Assembly: GCF_000294775.2 (NCBI RefSeq)
Contig: NZ_CP015506.1
Location: forward strand, 2,083,501 to 2,147,500
Direction: 5' to 3'
DNA length: 64,000 bases
From: Cytobacillus oceanisediminis 2691
GTDB lineage: Bacteria > Bacillota > Bacilli > Bacillales > Cytobacillaceae
Shown here: positions 6,901 through 15,195 of the stretch, piece by piece
Numbering within the stretch: the stretch's first letter is position 1
Layout: every line of letters starts with the position of its first letter
Notes under the pieces: model-generated
Seen by the model: only the letters and a program-made list of their open reading frames with translations
Database searches by the model: none
Told to the model about the DNA's origin: nothing
Made by a program: the position numbers and the translations under genes

Positions 6901-8694
6901 ATGGAAAAGACACCGATTATGAAGGGGAAAGAGCAGCGGAAGGTCCTTTTCCGGCTGCTTTCCTATACAAAACCGCATAAGAAAACAATCATACTTGCCT
7001 TCAGTCTGCTTCTGTTAACGACGATTGGAGACATACTGGGGCCGATTCTTGTCAAAATTTTTATCGACGATTATTTAACACCAAGGAACCTGGTTTTCGA
7101 GCCGTTATTTGCTCTTGGTGCAGCATATCTGGGCATTCAGATCATGAATGTGCTGGTATCCTATTTTCAGCTGCTGAAATTTCAGGAAATTGCCCTTAAA
7201 ATCATTCAGCAGCTGCGTGTGGATGTCTTTTCAAAAGTTCAGTCACTGGGCTTGAAATACTTTGATAAAACGCCTGCCGGAAGCATTGTATCCGGGGTTA
7301 CCAATGATACAGAGGCGATTAAAGATATGTTTGTCAGTGTCCTGGTTACCTTTATTCAGGGTGCCTTCCTTTTGACAGGGATCTTTGTGGCGATGTTTAT
7401 CCTGAATGTGAAGCTGGCTTTATTCTGCCTGGTGATTCTCCCGATTCTTTTTATGATCATTCGTACGTACCGTAAATACAGTTCTGTATTTTATAAGGAC
7501 TTAAGGGAAAGACTGAGCCAGCTGAATGCAAAGCTGAGTGAATCACTGCAGGGAATGTCCATCATACAAGTTTTCAGGCAGGAAAAAAGGCTGCGGAAGG
7601 AATTTGGTGATATCAATGAGCAGCATTACCAAGCAGGTATGCGCAATATCAAAATGGATGGATTGCTGTTAAGGCCGGCCATTGACCTTGTGTATGTTCT
7701 GGCACTTATTATTGTATTGAGCTTCTTTGGTATTTCTTCTTTTAACAGTCCGATCGAAATCGGTGTGCTGTATGCCTTTGTCAGTTATCTGGACCGCTTT
7801 TTTGAGCCTGTGAATCAGATCATGATGAGGCTTTCCATGTATCAGCAGGCAATCATTGCGGCTTCAAGAGCGTTTGCGCTGCTGGACGAAAAGGAGCTTG
7901 CTCCGGCACAGGAGGATAAACTTTCTGATAGAATTAAGGAGGGAGAGATTGAGTTCAGGAACCTCAGCTTCTCCTATGACGGCAAACGGGATGTGTTGAA
8001 AAATATTTCCTTTACAGCCAAGCCGGGTGAAACCGTTGCCCTGGTTGGACATACCGGAAGCGGCAAGAGCTCAATCATTAATATAATGATGCGATTCTAT
8101 GAATATGAGCGCGGTGATATTTTCATTGACGGAAAAAGCATTAAGTCTTATCCAGCGGAAGAATTGCGCATGAAGATGGGGCTCGTCCTACAGGATCCTT
8201 TCCTATTTTACGGGACGATTAAAGATAACATCAGACTTCATAATGAGAAAATGACAGATGTCGAGATTAAAGCTGCAGCTCAGTTTGTTCAGGCCCATAC
8301 ATTCATAGAAAAGCTTGACGACGGATATGAGCATGCGGTAGTTGAGCGCGGCTCGACTTTTTCGAGCGGGCAAAGACAGCTTATTGCCTTTGCAAGAACG
8401 ATTGCTGCCAATCCGAAAATTCTTGTGCTCGATGAAGCAACAGCCAATATTGATACAGAAACAGAGGAAGCGATTCAAACCGCACTGGAAAAAATGCGGA
8501 AGGGCCGGACGACGATTGCGATTGCTCATCGATTGTCTACGATACAGGATGCAGAATTGATTCTCGTTCTTCATCAGGGGGAAATAGTAGAAAGAGGAAC
8601 GCATCAGGAATTGCTTGCAAAGCGGGGCTTGTATCATAAAATGTATCTGCTGCAGAATGGGTCTGCTGAAAAAGTGGAGGATGCAGTAGGGTAA
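6901..8694 (+). CDS. bmrD: Heterodimeric ABC multidrug exporter half, BmrD/YheH-like
   Basis: This 597-residue partner of the preceding gene has six membrane helices and an NBD with Walker A VGHTGSGKSS, signature FSSGQ and Walker B ILVLDEATANID. It keeps the catalytic Glu but has a degenerate signature (SSGQ for SGGQ), complementary to the partner, so one competent and one degenerate ATP site are formed. It lacks the extra insertion of B. subtilis YheH and so is nearer in length to YfiC. The ATG at 6901 follows GGGGG by eight bases; TTG 6877 and ATG 6886 are alternatives that overlap the upstream gene. The operon ends at a strong hairpin. Confidence 0.83.
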   Translation: MEKTPIMKGKEQRKVLFRLLSYTKPHKKTIILAFSLLLLTTIGDILGPILVKIFIDDYLTPRNLVFEPLFALGAAYLGIQIMNVLVSYFQLLKFQEIALKIIQQLRVDVFSKVQSLGLKYFDKTPAGSIVSGVTNDTEAIKDMFVSVLVTFIQGAFLLTGIFVAMFILNVKLALFCLVILPILFMIIRTYRKYSSVFYKDLRERLSQLNAKLSESLQGMSIIQVFRQEKRLRKEFGDINEQHYQAGMRNIKMDGLLLRPAIDLVYVLALIIVLSFFGISSFNSPIEIGVLYAFVSYLDRFFEPVNQIMMRLSMYQQAIIAASRAFALLDEKELAPAQEDKLSDRIKEGEIEFRNLSFSYDGKRDVLKNISFTAKPGETVALVGHTGSGKSSIINIMMRFYEYERGDIFIDGKSIKSYPAEELRMKMGLVLQDPFLFYGTIKDNIRLHNEKMTDVEIKAAAQFVQAHTFIEKLDDGYEHAVVERGSTFSSGQRQLIAFARTIAANPKILVLDEATANIDTETEEAIQTALEKMRKGRTTIAIAHRLSTIQDAELILVLHQGEIVERGTHQELLAKRGLYHKMYLLQNGSAEKVEDAVG

Positions 8695-8697
8695 TAG

Positions 8698-8727
8698 AAA
8701 AGACGTGTGAATGGCCACACGTCTTTT
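8698..8727. terminator. Bidirectional terminator between bmrD-like and the MBL hydrolase
   Basis: AAAAGACGTGTG and CACACGTCTTTT form a 12-bp perfect stem with a six-base loop. A and T runs on either side let it serve both convergent genes. Confidence 0.9.
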
Positions 8728-8733
8728 CATCTC

Positions 8734-9495
8734 TTAAAAGGAGTAGGATTCTCCATCTTCAGGCACTAATAGTTGATCGGAAAAGCCTTTGTCTTTACTA
8801 TAACTTTTTAACTCTTCCTTTGATAGTGTCCAATGGTTGACTGCCTCCATATGGACAGAAATAATCCTGGCATCCGGGGCAGCTTTGGAAACTTCATAAA
8901 TATCCTCTTTCCCCATAACAAGCGAGCCGCCTTCAAGAAACTGGTTATCTCCGCCATTTACAACAATGACTTCAGGGCTGTGTGTTTCAATAACTTCCTG
9001 AACAGCATCATACCAAACTGTATCACCTGCTACATAAAGTGTTTTTTCACTGTGGTGTTTGAAGACCACTCCACAAACGAGACCGGCCATTTTTAGAATT
9101 TCGCCCCTGCCATGTTCGCCCTTTGTTTTTATTAGTTGGATATCTTCAAAAACAGTATTCTCATGGAGGACTTCAATATTATTAAAACCAGCATTTTTTA
9201 CTTCAGCAGCATCTACTTCATTTTGCACAAACATGTTAATGTCCTCTGGCAATGCCTGTTTGGCTGCATCATCAAAGTGGTCTAAATGCAGGTGGGTAAC
9301 AATCACTGCATCCACATTATGAATAATTTCATCAATGGAGACTGGAAGCTCTGTTAAAGGATTGTATTCATCTTGTCTTAATGAATTTGGAAAAGGCGGG
9401 TAAGTCCCTTTTTCGGCTAAAAAGGGATCAATTAAAAACTTTATCCCTGCATAATTGACAACTAGTGTAGCGTTGCGGATTTGCTGTATATTCAT
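8734..9495 (-). CDS. Metallo-beta-lactamase-fold hydrolase (UlaG-like)
   Basis: This 253-residue protein has the metal-binding motif THLHLDHFD (about residues 67-75), a later VAGDTVW and a C-terminal SVHMEAVNHW, as in UlaG-like or L-ascorbate-6-phosphate-lactonase-like MBL hydrolases. It is cytoplasmic with no signal peptide; the substrate cannot be told. The ATG is preceded by AAGGAG nine bases away. It is divergent from the Lrp gene at 9614, and the shared region contains a dyad, so regulation by that Lrp protein is plausible. It ends on the shared bidirectional terminator. Confidence 0.85.
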   Translation of the reverse strand: MNIQQIRNATLVVNYAGIKFLIDPFLAEKGTYPPFPNSLRQDEYNPLTELPVSIDEIIHNVDAVIVTHLHLDHFDDAAKQALPEDINMFVQNEVDAAEVKNAGFNNIEVLHENTVFEDIQLIKTKGEHGRGEILKMAGLVCGVVFKHHSEKTLYVAGDTVWYDAVQEVIETHSPEVIVVNGGDNQFLEGGSLVMGKEDIYEVSKAAPDARIISVHMEAVNHWTLSKEELKSYSKDKGFSDQLLVPEDGESYSF

Positions 9496-9523
9496 ATAAA
9501 TGTACTCCTTTTCTTTGATTTAC

Positions 9524-9536
9524 GTATAGTTTATAC
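9524..9536. promoter_or_regulatory. Inverted repeat GTATAGTTTATAC in the divergent promoter region
   Basis: GTATA and TATAC flank three bases between the divergent MBL hydrolase and Lrp genes. Position and symmetry suggest an operator for the Lrp-type regulator; not tested. Confidence 0.4.
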
Positions 9537-9613
9537 TAAGACCCATTGGTACTTACATAGATAAAATCAAGTCTTTTTGCCGTTTAACTTGAAAAGTGAA
9601 AGGAGTTGAAAAA

Positions 9614-10021
9614 ATGCTGGATTACACGGATCAGCGTATTTTGGATGAACTCTCCAAAAACAGCCGGATCACCATGAAGGAGCTGGGGGAGAAAGTCCAT
9701 TTAACTGGCCAGGCAGCCGCATCAAGAGTGGCAAAATTAGAAGATCAGGGTGTAATTGAGGGATACACAATCAAAGTGAACCAGAAGAAATTAGGGTATT
9801 CCATCCATGCTTTTATTACGGTTATTACTCAAAGTATGAATCATCAGCCGTATCTGACCTTCGTAAAAACACAGCAGGAAATCATACATAATTTTAAAAT
9901 CAGCGGGGATGGCTGTTATATACTTGAATGCAAATTTCCGTCCAATGAGCGGTTAGATCAATTTTTAACAGATTTAAGTAAGCATGCAAATTATAAATTA
10001 TCGATTGTTATTAATAAATAA
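9614..10021 (+). CDS. Lrp/AsnC-family transcriptional regulator
   Basis: This 135-residue protein starts with the classical Lrp winged helix (DYTDQRILDELSKNSRITMK, then ASRVAKLEDQGVIEGYTIKV) and ends in an AsnC ligand-binding RAM domain. The ATG at 9614 has AAAGGAG nine bases upstream; a GTG at 9596 is in frame but sits upstream of the SD. It probably regulates the divergent hydrolase and itself in response to an amino acid or similar small molecule. A hairpin terminator follows. Confidence 0.9.
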   Translation: MLDYTDQRILDELSKNSRITMKELGEKVHLTGQAAASRVAKLEDQGVIEGYTIKVNQKKLGYSIHAFITVITQSMNHQPYLTFVKTQQEIIHNFKISGDGCYILECKFPSNERLDQFLTDLSKHANYKLSIVINK

Positions 10022-10049
10022 CTGCTTAAAACCAGAGGGATGGAATGTA

Positions 10050-10081
10050 AAAACAGCCTGCATAGGTTGCATGGCTGTTTT
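10050..10081. terminator. Terminator shared by the Lrp and Spo0E-like genes
   Basis: AAAACAGCC and GGCTGTTTT form a nine-bp stem whose loop contains a TGCA repeat. It lies between two convergent stops, directly abutting the Spo0E-like TAG. Confidence 0.75.
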
Positions 10082-10258
10082 CTAATGTGTCTGCACTTTT
10101 TTTATAAAGGTTCGGTTATATTCATTTAATAGGGCATCCAGTTCCTGGCTGTACCGGATTGCTGCGGCAGAGCTTAAGCCGCTTTTCATGGCCACTTGAA
10201 TTAACTCTGTTCTTTTTTGTTCAATCAATGTAAGCAGTTCCTGTTTACACATGGCCAA
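10082..10258 (-). CDS. Spo0E-like aspartyl-phosphate phosphatase
   Basis: This small frame encodes about 58 residues (MCKQELLTLIEQKRTELIQV... SAAAIRYSQELDALLNEYNR). The SQELD motif with the preceding helix is the signature of Spo0E, YisI and YnzD phosphatases, which dephosphorylate Spo0A-P and delay sporulation. A TTG at 10258 follows AGAGG by about five bases; an ATG at 10252 is the alternative start, giving 56 residues. This places the host among spore-formers. It is a single gene on the minus strand. Confidence 0.85.
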   Translation of the reverse strand: MAMCKQELLTLIEQKRTELIQVAMKSGLSSAAAIRYSQELDALLNEYNRTFIKKVQTH

Positions 10259-10598
10259 TAGTTCCTCTCTGATAATTTCTTATATGTAGGCTTTACTCTG
10301 CCAATTCGATTCCATGTCAAAAGCTGAAAGATAATAACAGAATTTGTTAAGTCCTATACTAGTATATCGAATAATGGTAATTAATTCAAAAGAAACTTGT
10401 TTTAAACTTTATTAACATTTACATTAAAAATACATGTTTTAGGTTGAAATCTAATATGAATTAATATAATAGCAGGTGGTTTACTCAGAAATGTGTGTAA
10501 TATTCGGGACACAAAATGTTCACATTCTATCCATTATCTTTTCTATATGGGATTTGTTAGAATGAAATGGGAATGAATGAGTATCAGGAGTTGTGACT
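10259..10598. other. Intergenic region upstream of ccdA and the Spo0E-like gene
   Basis: This 340-base divergent region is AT-rich. It contains TTGAAA at 10444 and TATAAT at 10465 (spacer only 15, so weak as a pair), and TAGAAT near 10558 just before ccdA. I see no further gene or RNA in it. Confidence 0.3.
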
Positions 10599-11306
10599 AT
10601 GACAGATTTGAATGTATTTATTGCATTAGGGGCAGGGTTTTTAAGCTTTGTATCGCCTTGCTGCCTGCCATTATATCCGGCGTTTTTATCGTATATTACC
10701 GGAATGTCTGTAGGGGAGATTAAAGAAGAGAATGCAATGCTGCAGAGAAGAAGCATGCTTCATACCCTATTCTTCCTGATCGGATTTTCGGCGATTTTTA
10801 TCGCAATTGGGTTTGGCACGACTTTGCTTGGCCAATTCTTTCAGCAATACCAGGATTTAATCAGGCAAATTGGCGCTATCTTTGTATTCATCTTTGGATT
10901 ATTGATCGTAGGTATCATTAAACCGGAATTTCTTATGAAGGAAAGGCGTTTTGAATTTAAGAACCGTCCATCTGGCCTTTTTGGCTCAGTTTTGATCGGA
11001 ATGGCCTTCGCAGCAGGCTGGACTCCGTGTACGGGTCCAATATTAGGGGCGGTGTGGTCATTAGCTGTCACAAATCCTAATTCTGCCATGGTTTACATGT
11101 TTGCCTATATTCTTGGCTTTGCTATTCCATTCTTTGTTCTCTCCTTCTTTATCGGAAAAATGCAATGGATCAGGCGAAACAGCGCCAAGATCATGAAAAT
11201 CGGCGGTGTTTTGATGATGATCATGGGTGTCGTCTTATTCTTTGACTGGATGACAAAAATAATCATATTCCTTTCACCGTTTTTTGGCGGATTTAGAGGT
11301 TTTTAA
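10599..11306 (+). CDS. ccdA: Cytochrome c biogenesis protein CcdA
   Basis: This 235-residue membrane protein has six hydrophobic helices and the two cysteine motifs of CcdA/DsbD-beta: [14 protein letters not shown] near the N-terminus and [10 protein letters not shown] in the fourth helix region. It carries electrons from cytoplasmic thioredoxin across the membrane to reduce apocytochrome c and other targets; in Bacillus it is needed for cytochrome c maturation and spore synthesis. The ATG at 10599 has AGGAG eight bases before it. It is followed by yneI and ccdC homologues, the same order as in B. subtilis. Confidence 0.93.
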   Translation: MTDLNVFIALGAGFLSFVSPCCLPLYPAFLSYITGMSVGEIKEENAMLQRRSMLHTLFFLIGFSAIFIAIGFGTTLLGQFFQQYQDLIRQIGAIFVFIFGLLIVGIIKPEFLMKERRFEFKNRPSGLFGSVLIGMAFAAGWTPCTGPILGAVWSLAVTNPNSAMVYMFAYILGFAIPFFVLSFFIGKMQWIRRNSAKIMKIGGVLMMIMGVVLFFDWMTKIIIFLSPFFGGFRGF

Positions 11307-11310
11307 AAGC

Positions 11311-11347
11311 AGGAGCACATTCAATTAGGGAATGTGCTCCTTTTTTT
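11311..11347 (+). terminator. Terminator after ccdA
   Basis: AGGAGCACATTC and GAATGTGCTCCT form a 12-bp stem with a seven-base loop followed by a long T run. Confidence 0.9.
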
Positions 11348-11585
11348 CTATAAGTAAAAAGGGCTATGCGATCTGGTCGAAATTTGTCATATTCTTTCAA
11401 TTGCTATTTATCTGATACTTCGATATATTGTAATATGTGTTCTTTGAGCGTGGAAGAGTGTTTTTCACAAAAGGAAATGAATTTCTTCCCCAAGATGTTT
11501 AATATTTGTTATTATGGGTATTTTTTACTATGATTATAGTATAATAGAGATATAGCTTCCAATGCACTACAAGGGGGAAACAGCG

Positions 11586-11945
11586 GTGGCGAGAATATTA
11601 ATAGTAGATGATGCAAAATTTATGAGGGTTACCCTTGGCAGCATTTTGAAAAAAGCAGACCACGAAATTGTGGGAGAAGGGGAAAACGGAAAAGAAGCCG
11701 TGAACCTATTCGAAAATCTGAAGCCTGATCTGGTGATGATGGATATCACAATGCCTGAAATGAGCGGACTTGAGGCTGTCAGGGAAATTAAGAGGGACAA
11801 CCCTAATGCAAAAGTAATCATGTGTTCAGCCATGGGCCAGCAGAAGGTAGTGGTTGAATCCATTGAAGCCGGCGCGAAAGACTTTATCATAAAACCATTT
11901 GATGAAGGCCGTGTATTAGAAGCAGTGAATCGGGTATTAAGCTAG
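11586..11945 (+). CDS. yneI: CheY-like single-domain response regulator (YneI/CcdB)
   Basis: This 119-residue protein is a lone receiver domain: acidic pocket IVDDAKF, phosphoacceptor VMMDITMP and conserved Lys in FIIKPF. It corresponds by order and length to B. subtilis yneI (ccdB), which lies between ccdA and ccdC but is not needed for cytochrome c maturation. The start is taken as GTG at 11586, nine bases after AAGGGGG; an upstream ATG would overlap the SD. A TATAAT at 11540-11545 suggests its own promoter. The target of the phosphosignal is unknown. Confidence 0.9.
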   Translation: MARILIVDDAKFMRVTLGSILKKADHEIVGEGENGKEAVNLFENLKPDLVMMDITMPEMSGLEAVREIKRDNPNAKVIMCSAMGQQKVVVESIEAGAKDFIIKPFDEGRVLEAVNRVLS

Positions 11946-12012
11946 GAGCTGACTCAGGGTACCCTGGACATACGGATGTGTCCGGGTATCAGCTGAAGTG
12001 GCTTTTTTTAAT
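11946..12012 (+). other. Long imperfect hairpin between yneI and ccdC
   Basis: The stretch around 11958-11990 folds into nested pairs (GGTACCC-GGACA with TGTCC-GGGTATC), and a T7 run follows some 20 bases later. It may be a terminator or an attenuator for ccdC; it is not a textbook terminator. Confidence 0.4.
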
Positions 12013-12097
12013 GAACTTTTATCCTTCTGAGTACCTAAATCAAGCCTATTAAGATATAATATGGGTAGTAATCAAATGAAATAGAGGATGAAATCGA

Positions 12098-12586
12098 ATG
12101 GACTTTGTATTAATTTCATCAATCGGTGCCGTTTTTATGGCGATCTTCGTGATGTTCATCCGCATGAAGGCTGCAAAAAAGCCGGCTTCCGCCAAGAAAA
12201 TCATCTTGCCGCCGATTTTTATGAGCACTGGTGCTCTTATGTTTGTCGTTCCTTATTTTCGCGTAACGTCAATGGAGATCTTAGAAGCAGCCACAGTTGG
12301 AATGCTGTTTTCCATCCTATTAATTAAGACTTCTTCCTTTGAAATCAGAGACAGCGACATTTACCTGAAGCGTTCCAAAGCTTTCGCTTTTATATTGATA
12401 GGATTGCTTGTTATCCGGATTATTGGTAAAATGGTCCTTAGCTCAACGATTGATTATGGTCAGCTGAGCGGCATGTTTTGGATTCTCGCGTTTTCAATGA
12501 TCTTACCGTGGAGGATAGCGATGTATATGAATTTTCGGAAGCTTCATCAGGAGCTGCATGGATCGGGGAATCCGAAAACAACTTGA
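12098..12586 (+). CDS. ccdC: CcdC/YneJ family membrane protein
   Basis: This 162-residue protein has about five hydrophobic helices (for example DFVLISSIGAVFMAIFVMFI, and later AFAFILIGLLVIRIIGKMV) with basic loops. Length, helix pattern and position downstream of ccdA and yneI match CcdC (YneJ), a poorly understood accessory protein of the Bacillus ccd locus. The ATG follows GAGGATG. It is terminated by a GC-rich hairpin shared with the convergent DinB gene. Confidence 0.87.
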   Translation: MDFVLISSIGAVFMAIFVMFIRMKAAKKPASAKKIILPPIFMSTGALMFVVPYFRVTSMEILEAATVGMLFSILLIKTSSFEIRDSDIYLKRSKAFAFILIGLLVIRIIGKMVLSSTIDYGQLSGMFWILAFSMILPWRIAMYMNFRKLHQELHGSGNPKTT

Positions 12587-12593
12587 TAGAATG

Positions 12594-12626
12594 AAAGCCG
12601 CCGGGCATTTCGCTCGGCGGCTTTTT
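12594..12626. terminator. GC-rich bidirectional terminator
   Basis: AAAGCCGCCGGGC pairs with GCTCGGCGGCTTT around a five-base loop and is followed by T5, between the convergent ccdC and DinB genes. Confidence 0.9.
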
Positions 12627-12636
12627 GCGTTTGCGA

Positions 12637-13131
12637 TTAATGTACTCCATTCTTAGGGTCCCAAAGTCCATACATTTTCCGTATTTCGACGATCTGTCCG
12701 ATATGATAGGCGTTGTGGATGGTTAGGTTGGAAATGACAGACGACCAGGGTTCAAATGGTTCTTTATAAGCGGATAAGAGAAGCTTTTCTTCACTGCATT
12801 CTTCCAGGGCTTTGATCCACTCAGACAATACGTTTTGAAGAGCTTTTATGGCAGACTGCCAATCCTCTTCCGTAAAGGATTCATTGGTGCTGAATGTTTC
12901 GTCATTGGCGATATGGGTTTGGGAGAGCGGCAATTCTTTGAATCTTGTTAGATACCGGTCATTCCAGAAGGTAAGGTGGGTGATGATCTGCCAGACCGAA
13001 TTGGCGGTTCCAGACTTGAATGATGCTTCTTTTGCTGATAGTCCTTCTATGGCAGCGGATAAAGGGACAAACCAATTGGGCTGGTCTAGGCAGGCGGATA
13101 GTTGTTTTAATAAGACTTCTTTTGTGGTCAT
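12637..13131 (-). CDS. DinB/YfiT-superfamily protein
   Basis: This 164-residue four-helix-bundle protein has the spaced histidines of DinB proteins: WQIITHLTFWNDR (about 47-59) and a later HNAYHIGQI (about 138-146), which bind a metal ion. Many Bacillus members act as thiol-dependent S-transferases or are damage-inducible; the precise role here is unknown. The start has AAAGGAG seven bases before the ATG. It lies between ccdC and yneK and is transcribed against ccdC. Confidence 0.85.
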   Translation of the reverse strand: MTTKEVLLKQLSACLDQPNWFVPLSAAIEGLSAKEASFKSGTANSVWQIITHLTFWNDRYLTRFKELPLSQTHIANDETFSTNESFTEEDWQSAIKALQNVLSEWIKALEECSEEKLLLSAYKEPFEPWSSVISNLTIHNAYHIGQIVEIRKMYGLWDPKNGVH

Positions 13132-13277
13132 TGGATTTCTCCTTTTTGGAAAGAGTACTCTTCATTTCTATTCATTAGATATTCAGACTATCCTATTTAA
13201 TTTCAAGAATTGAATTAAGCATGTGTGGCTTTTAAAAGCCCGTATAATAAAAAACCATTCCGATGATACGAAATGGC

Positions 13278-13703
13278 CTAAAATAAGTGCTCGTATGGAG
13301 TCATATTTATCTGTTTTTCCGTCAATTTCTTGCGGAGAAATTTGTGATCTCTTTTTGGAGTGGCTAAAATATAGCCGCGAATCAGGAGGTCCTGATCGAT
13401 TTGTGCTGCCTTTTCCTTTAGGGCAAGTTCGCCGATTTTGCCGGCTATTTTCATTCTTGCTACATCTCTGAATAGCTCCGGCACTGGACTTACTAGATCC
13501 TCAAGCAGATCTTTTTCCTTCTGCTGCCATAGATGGCGTGTTTCATTGACGTAATGCTCTTCCCAATCCAAATCCGATTTGCCATCTTCTTTCGGCATGC
13601 GCTTTAAGAATTTACGGAACATAAAAAAGCCGCCGATCGCGAAGAAAGAAATCAAAACAACAACCCAAAACAATATAAAATACATAAACCAGCCTTCTAG
13701 CAT
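13278..13703 (-). CDS. yneK: YneK-like DUF2621 membrane protein
   Basis: This 141-residue protein has one N-terminal membrane helix (about residues 7-28, YFILFWVVVLISFFAIGG) and a conserved cytoplasmic part containing DWEEHYVNETRHLW and RGYILATPKRDHKFL. It matches YneK, which is found near yneJ in B. subtilis. The ATG at 13703 is preceded by AGGTG; GTG 13712 is an alternative. The function is unknown. It is the last host gene before selC. Confidence 0.87.
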   Translation of the reverse strand: MLEGWFMYFILFWVVVLISFFAIGGFFMFRKFLKRMPKEDGKSDLDWEEHYVNETRHLWQQKEKDLLEDLVSPVPELFRDVARMKIAGKIGELALKEKAAQIDQDLLIRGYILATPKRDHKFLRKKLTEKQINMTPYEHLF

Positions 13704-13782
13704 TTCCTTCACCTACACACATATTTTCCTGTCTTTATTATAAGCCTTGTGCCGCGATACGACAAGAAAGGAAGCATTAGTC

Positions 13783-13811
13783 TTGAAAACAGCACCATTT
13801 GCCCTTATAAT
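13783..13811 (+). promoter_or_regulatory. selC promoter
   Basis: TTGAAA at 13783-13788, a spacer of 17 and TATAAT at 13806-13811, with the tRNA 5' end 16 bases after the -10 box. The phage insertion does not disturb it. Confidence 0.8.
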
Positions 13812-13826
13812 AGGAAGAGTCTTTAC

Positions 13827-13923
13827 GGGGCTGATTGGGGTGCTGGTGCCCTCCACGGTCTTCAAAACCGCTTGTGACCACCGTGTGTGGTCAGCTGGGT
13901 TCGATTCCCAGGCGGTCCCGCCA
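13827..13923 (+). tRNA. selC: tRNA-Sec (selenocysteine, anticodon UCA)
   Basis: The 97-base gene has the tRNA-Sec hallmarks: anticodon loop CTTCAAA giving UCA between GGT/ACC stems, a long variable arm TGACCAC/GTGGTCA (seven bp), a four-base D loop (TGGT), T arm CTGGG-TTCGATT-CCCAG, an extended eight-position acceptor stem (GGGGCTGA with GCGGTCCC; the last pair is a mismatch) and encoded GCCA. It decodes in-frame UGA with SelB. The 3' 69 bases are shared with the copy at 51603-51671, so this gene is a host 5' part joined to a phage-supplied 3' part and remains complete. Confidence 0.9.
13855..13923 (+). repeat. attL core repeat (69 bp, inside selC)
   Basis: Identical to 51603-51671 from ACGGTCTTC through the terminal CCA. 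The bases flanking the identity differ on both sides (C/A before, T/A after). The crossover lies within the repeat, most likely at the anticodon or T arm as for other tRNA-targeting tyrosine integrases. Confidence 0.92.
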
Positions 13924-14040
13924 TTACGCTATTTATCCGGACTTTGTATCCGGTGATTGATACGATGACCTACACGGTTTTCGCCCGGTCTAACGAAAGA
14001 CCGTAAACGACCGGAAGGGAAGACCGTATTAATAGTCGAT
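13924..14040. promoter_or_regulatory. Left attachment arm with candidate integrase/excisionase sites
   Basis: Between the core and the integrase gene there are short repeats, such as AAGACCGTA near 14005 and AAGACCGTAT near 14022, and the word TGACCTAC at 13966-13973, which recurs at 51583-51590 beside attR. Such repeats are typical of arm-type integrase sites; assignment is inference. Confidence 0.45.
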
Positions 14041-14089
14041 ATAAACCGTTTGTCCTCTTACGCAGATTATTGCGGAAGGGGATTTTTTT

Positions 14090-15043
14090 ATGCGCAAAGG
14101 AAACCTACGAAGATTTAACCGCAAGAAAACGATTGAGATACCGATGACCATAACGGAAATGTTCGAGGAATTTATGATCGTTAAAAAGGGCGAAGGCTTG
14201 ACGAAAAGAACCATTAAGGAGCACTACGCCCATTTCGGCTATTTTAAGGACTACATAAACCGTGAGATTGTTGCGGAAGAGATGACAACGGAGCTCTTTG
14301 TCGGTTGGATAACGCACATGATTGAAGAATTGGACTACGCGCCTGCAACGGTTAATATCCGCGTCCGTACAATGCGGACATTTTTGCGGTATTGCTATGA
14401 GGAAAAGGCGTGGATTAGTGAGCCGATTCATAGACGCTTCAAGCCGATTAAAGCGCCAGTTGACGTTGTAGAGTCTTTAACGCCGGAAGAGTTTCGGAGG
14501 TTAATCGGAGCCATTGACGATACTACTTATAGTGGATTTCGTACGAAGGTCGTAGCCTTTACCTTGCTTGACACAATGGTTCGTGTTTGCGAACTGGTCG
14601 ACATTAAGAGGCAAAATGTTGACTTTAAGACGCTGACAATTCGCTTGGAGGCTGCGGACACAAAGACCCGGCAAGGTAGATACGTGCCTATCAGCGCAAG
14701 AACAGCGAAGTTATTAAGCGAATACATGGCTGAGACCTCAGACTTTGCGAATGATTACGTATTTCTGTCTTACGAAGGAGAAAGGATTAGCGAGCATACT
14801 GTCCGTGATAATCTGCGCCTTTATGGGCAGGTTGCGAAAATAACAAATAAACGTGTAAGCCCGCACACACTAAGGCATACGGGCGCTCTTTTCTATATTC
14901 TTAACGGCGGTGATCCGTTTAGTTTGCAAAAGATACTCGGCCATTCTCACATGAATATGGTCAGGCGATATGTGCAGATGACAAACATGGACGTGCGTAA
15001 CCAGCATAGCGTTCATTCACCGTTAAATTTCGTATTCAAATAA
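14090..15043 (+). CDS. int: Tyrosine recombinase (prophage integrase)
   Basis: This 317-residue protein has a SAM-like N-terminal core-binding domain and a C-terminal catalytic domain with the full set: Arg165 (MVRVCEL), His259 and Arg262 (HTLRH), His285 (LGHSH) and the nucleophile Tyr294 (RRYVQM). The ATG is preceded by GAAGGGG. It lies 166 bases inside attL and reads inward, the standard position for an integrase of a tRNA-targeting prophage. It would catalyse integration at selC and, with an excisionase from 16363-16736, excision. Confidence 0.95.
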   Translation: MRKGNLRRFNRKKTIEIPMTITEMFEEFMIVKKGEGLTKRTIKEHYAHFGYFKDYINREIVAEEMTTELFVGWITHMIEELDYAPATVNIRVRTMRTFLRYCYEEKAWISEPIHRRFKPIKAPVDVVESLTPEEFRRLIGAIDDTTYSGFRTKVVAFTLLDTMVRVCELVDIKRQNVDFKTLTIRLEAADTKTRQGRYVPISARTAKLLSEYMAETSDFANDYVFLSYEGERISEHTVRDNLRLYGQVAKITNKRVSPHTLRHTGALFYILNGGDPFSLQKILGHSHMNMVRRYVQMTNMDVRNQHSVHSPLNFVFK

Positions 15044-15054
15044 AAAACAAAAAA

Positions 15055-15175
15055 AGAGCGCCGACTGCGGGAACAGTCGAACACCCTACGTTAAAATCAC
15101 TAACTATATTGTATCGAAAAAAAGCGTGCTAGTCAACGCTTATTTAAGTATGCATATTTTTGGGTTAGGCGCTCT
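15055..15175 (+). ncRNA. Candidate structured RNA (three-way junction) after int
   Basis: AGAGCGCC at 15055-15062 pairs perfectly with GGCGCTCT at 15168-15175. Inside lie hairpin GACTG/CAGTC (15063-15078), a four-bp helix ACCC/GGGT (15083-15086 with 15162-15165) and hairpin AGCGT/ACGCT (15123-15140). The next gene's SD starts just downstream. It could be a cis-regulatory leader of 15196-15939, a small RNA, or a DNA-level origin structure. No family is recognised. Confidence 0.45.
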
Positions 15176-15195
15176 CTAAACGGGGAGAGTCCGCA

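Noticed and set aside
8203-8730. A long reverse-strand frame within the second ABC exporter gene
   Set aside because: It is antisense to a conserved nucleotide-binding domain and has no SD or protein-family features.
13747-13956. An open frame of 69 codons across the selC region
   Set aside because: It overlaps the selC promoter and the whole tRNA-Sec gene, has no family resemblance, and is best explained by the RNA gene.
14090-15043. A XerC/XerD housekeeping recombinase
   Set aside because: Its location beside the selC attachment repeat and its divergent N-terminus point to a phage integrase, not to chromosome dimer resolution.
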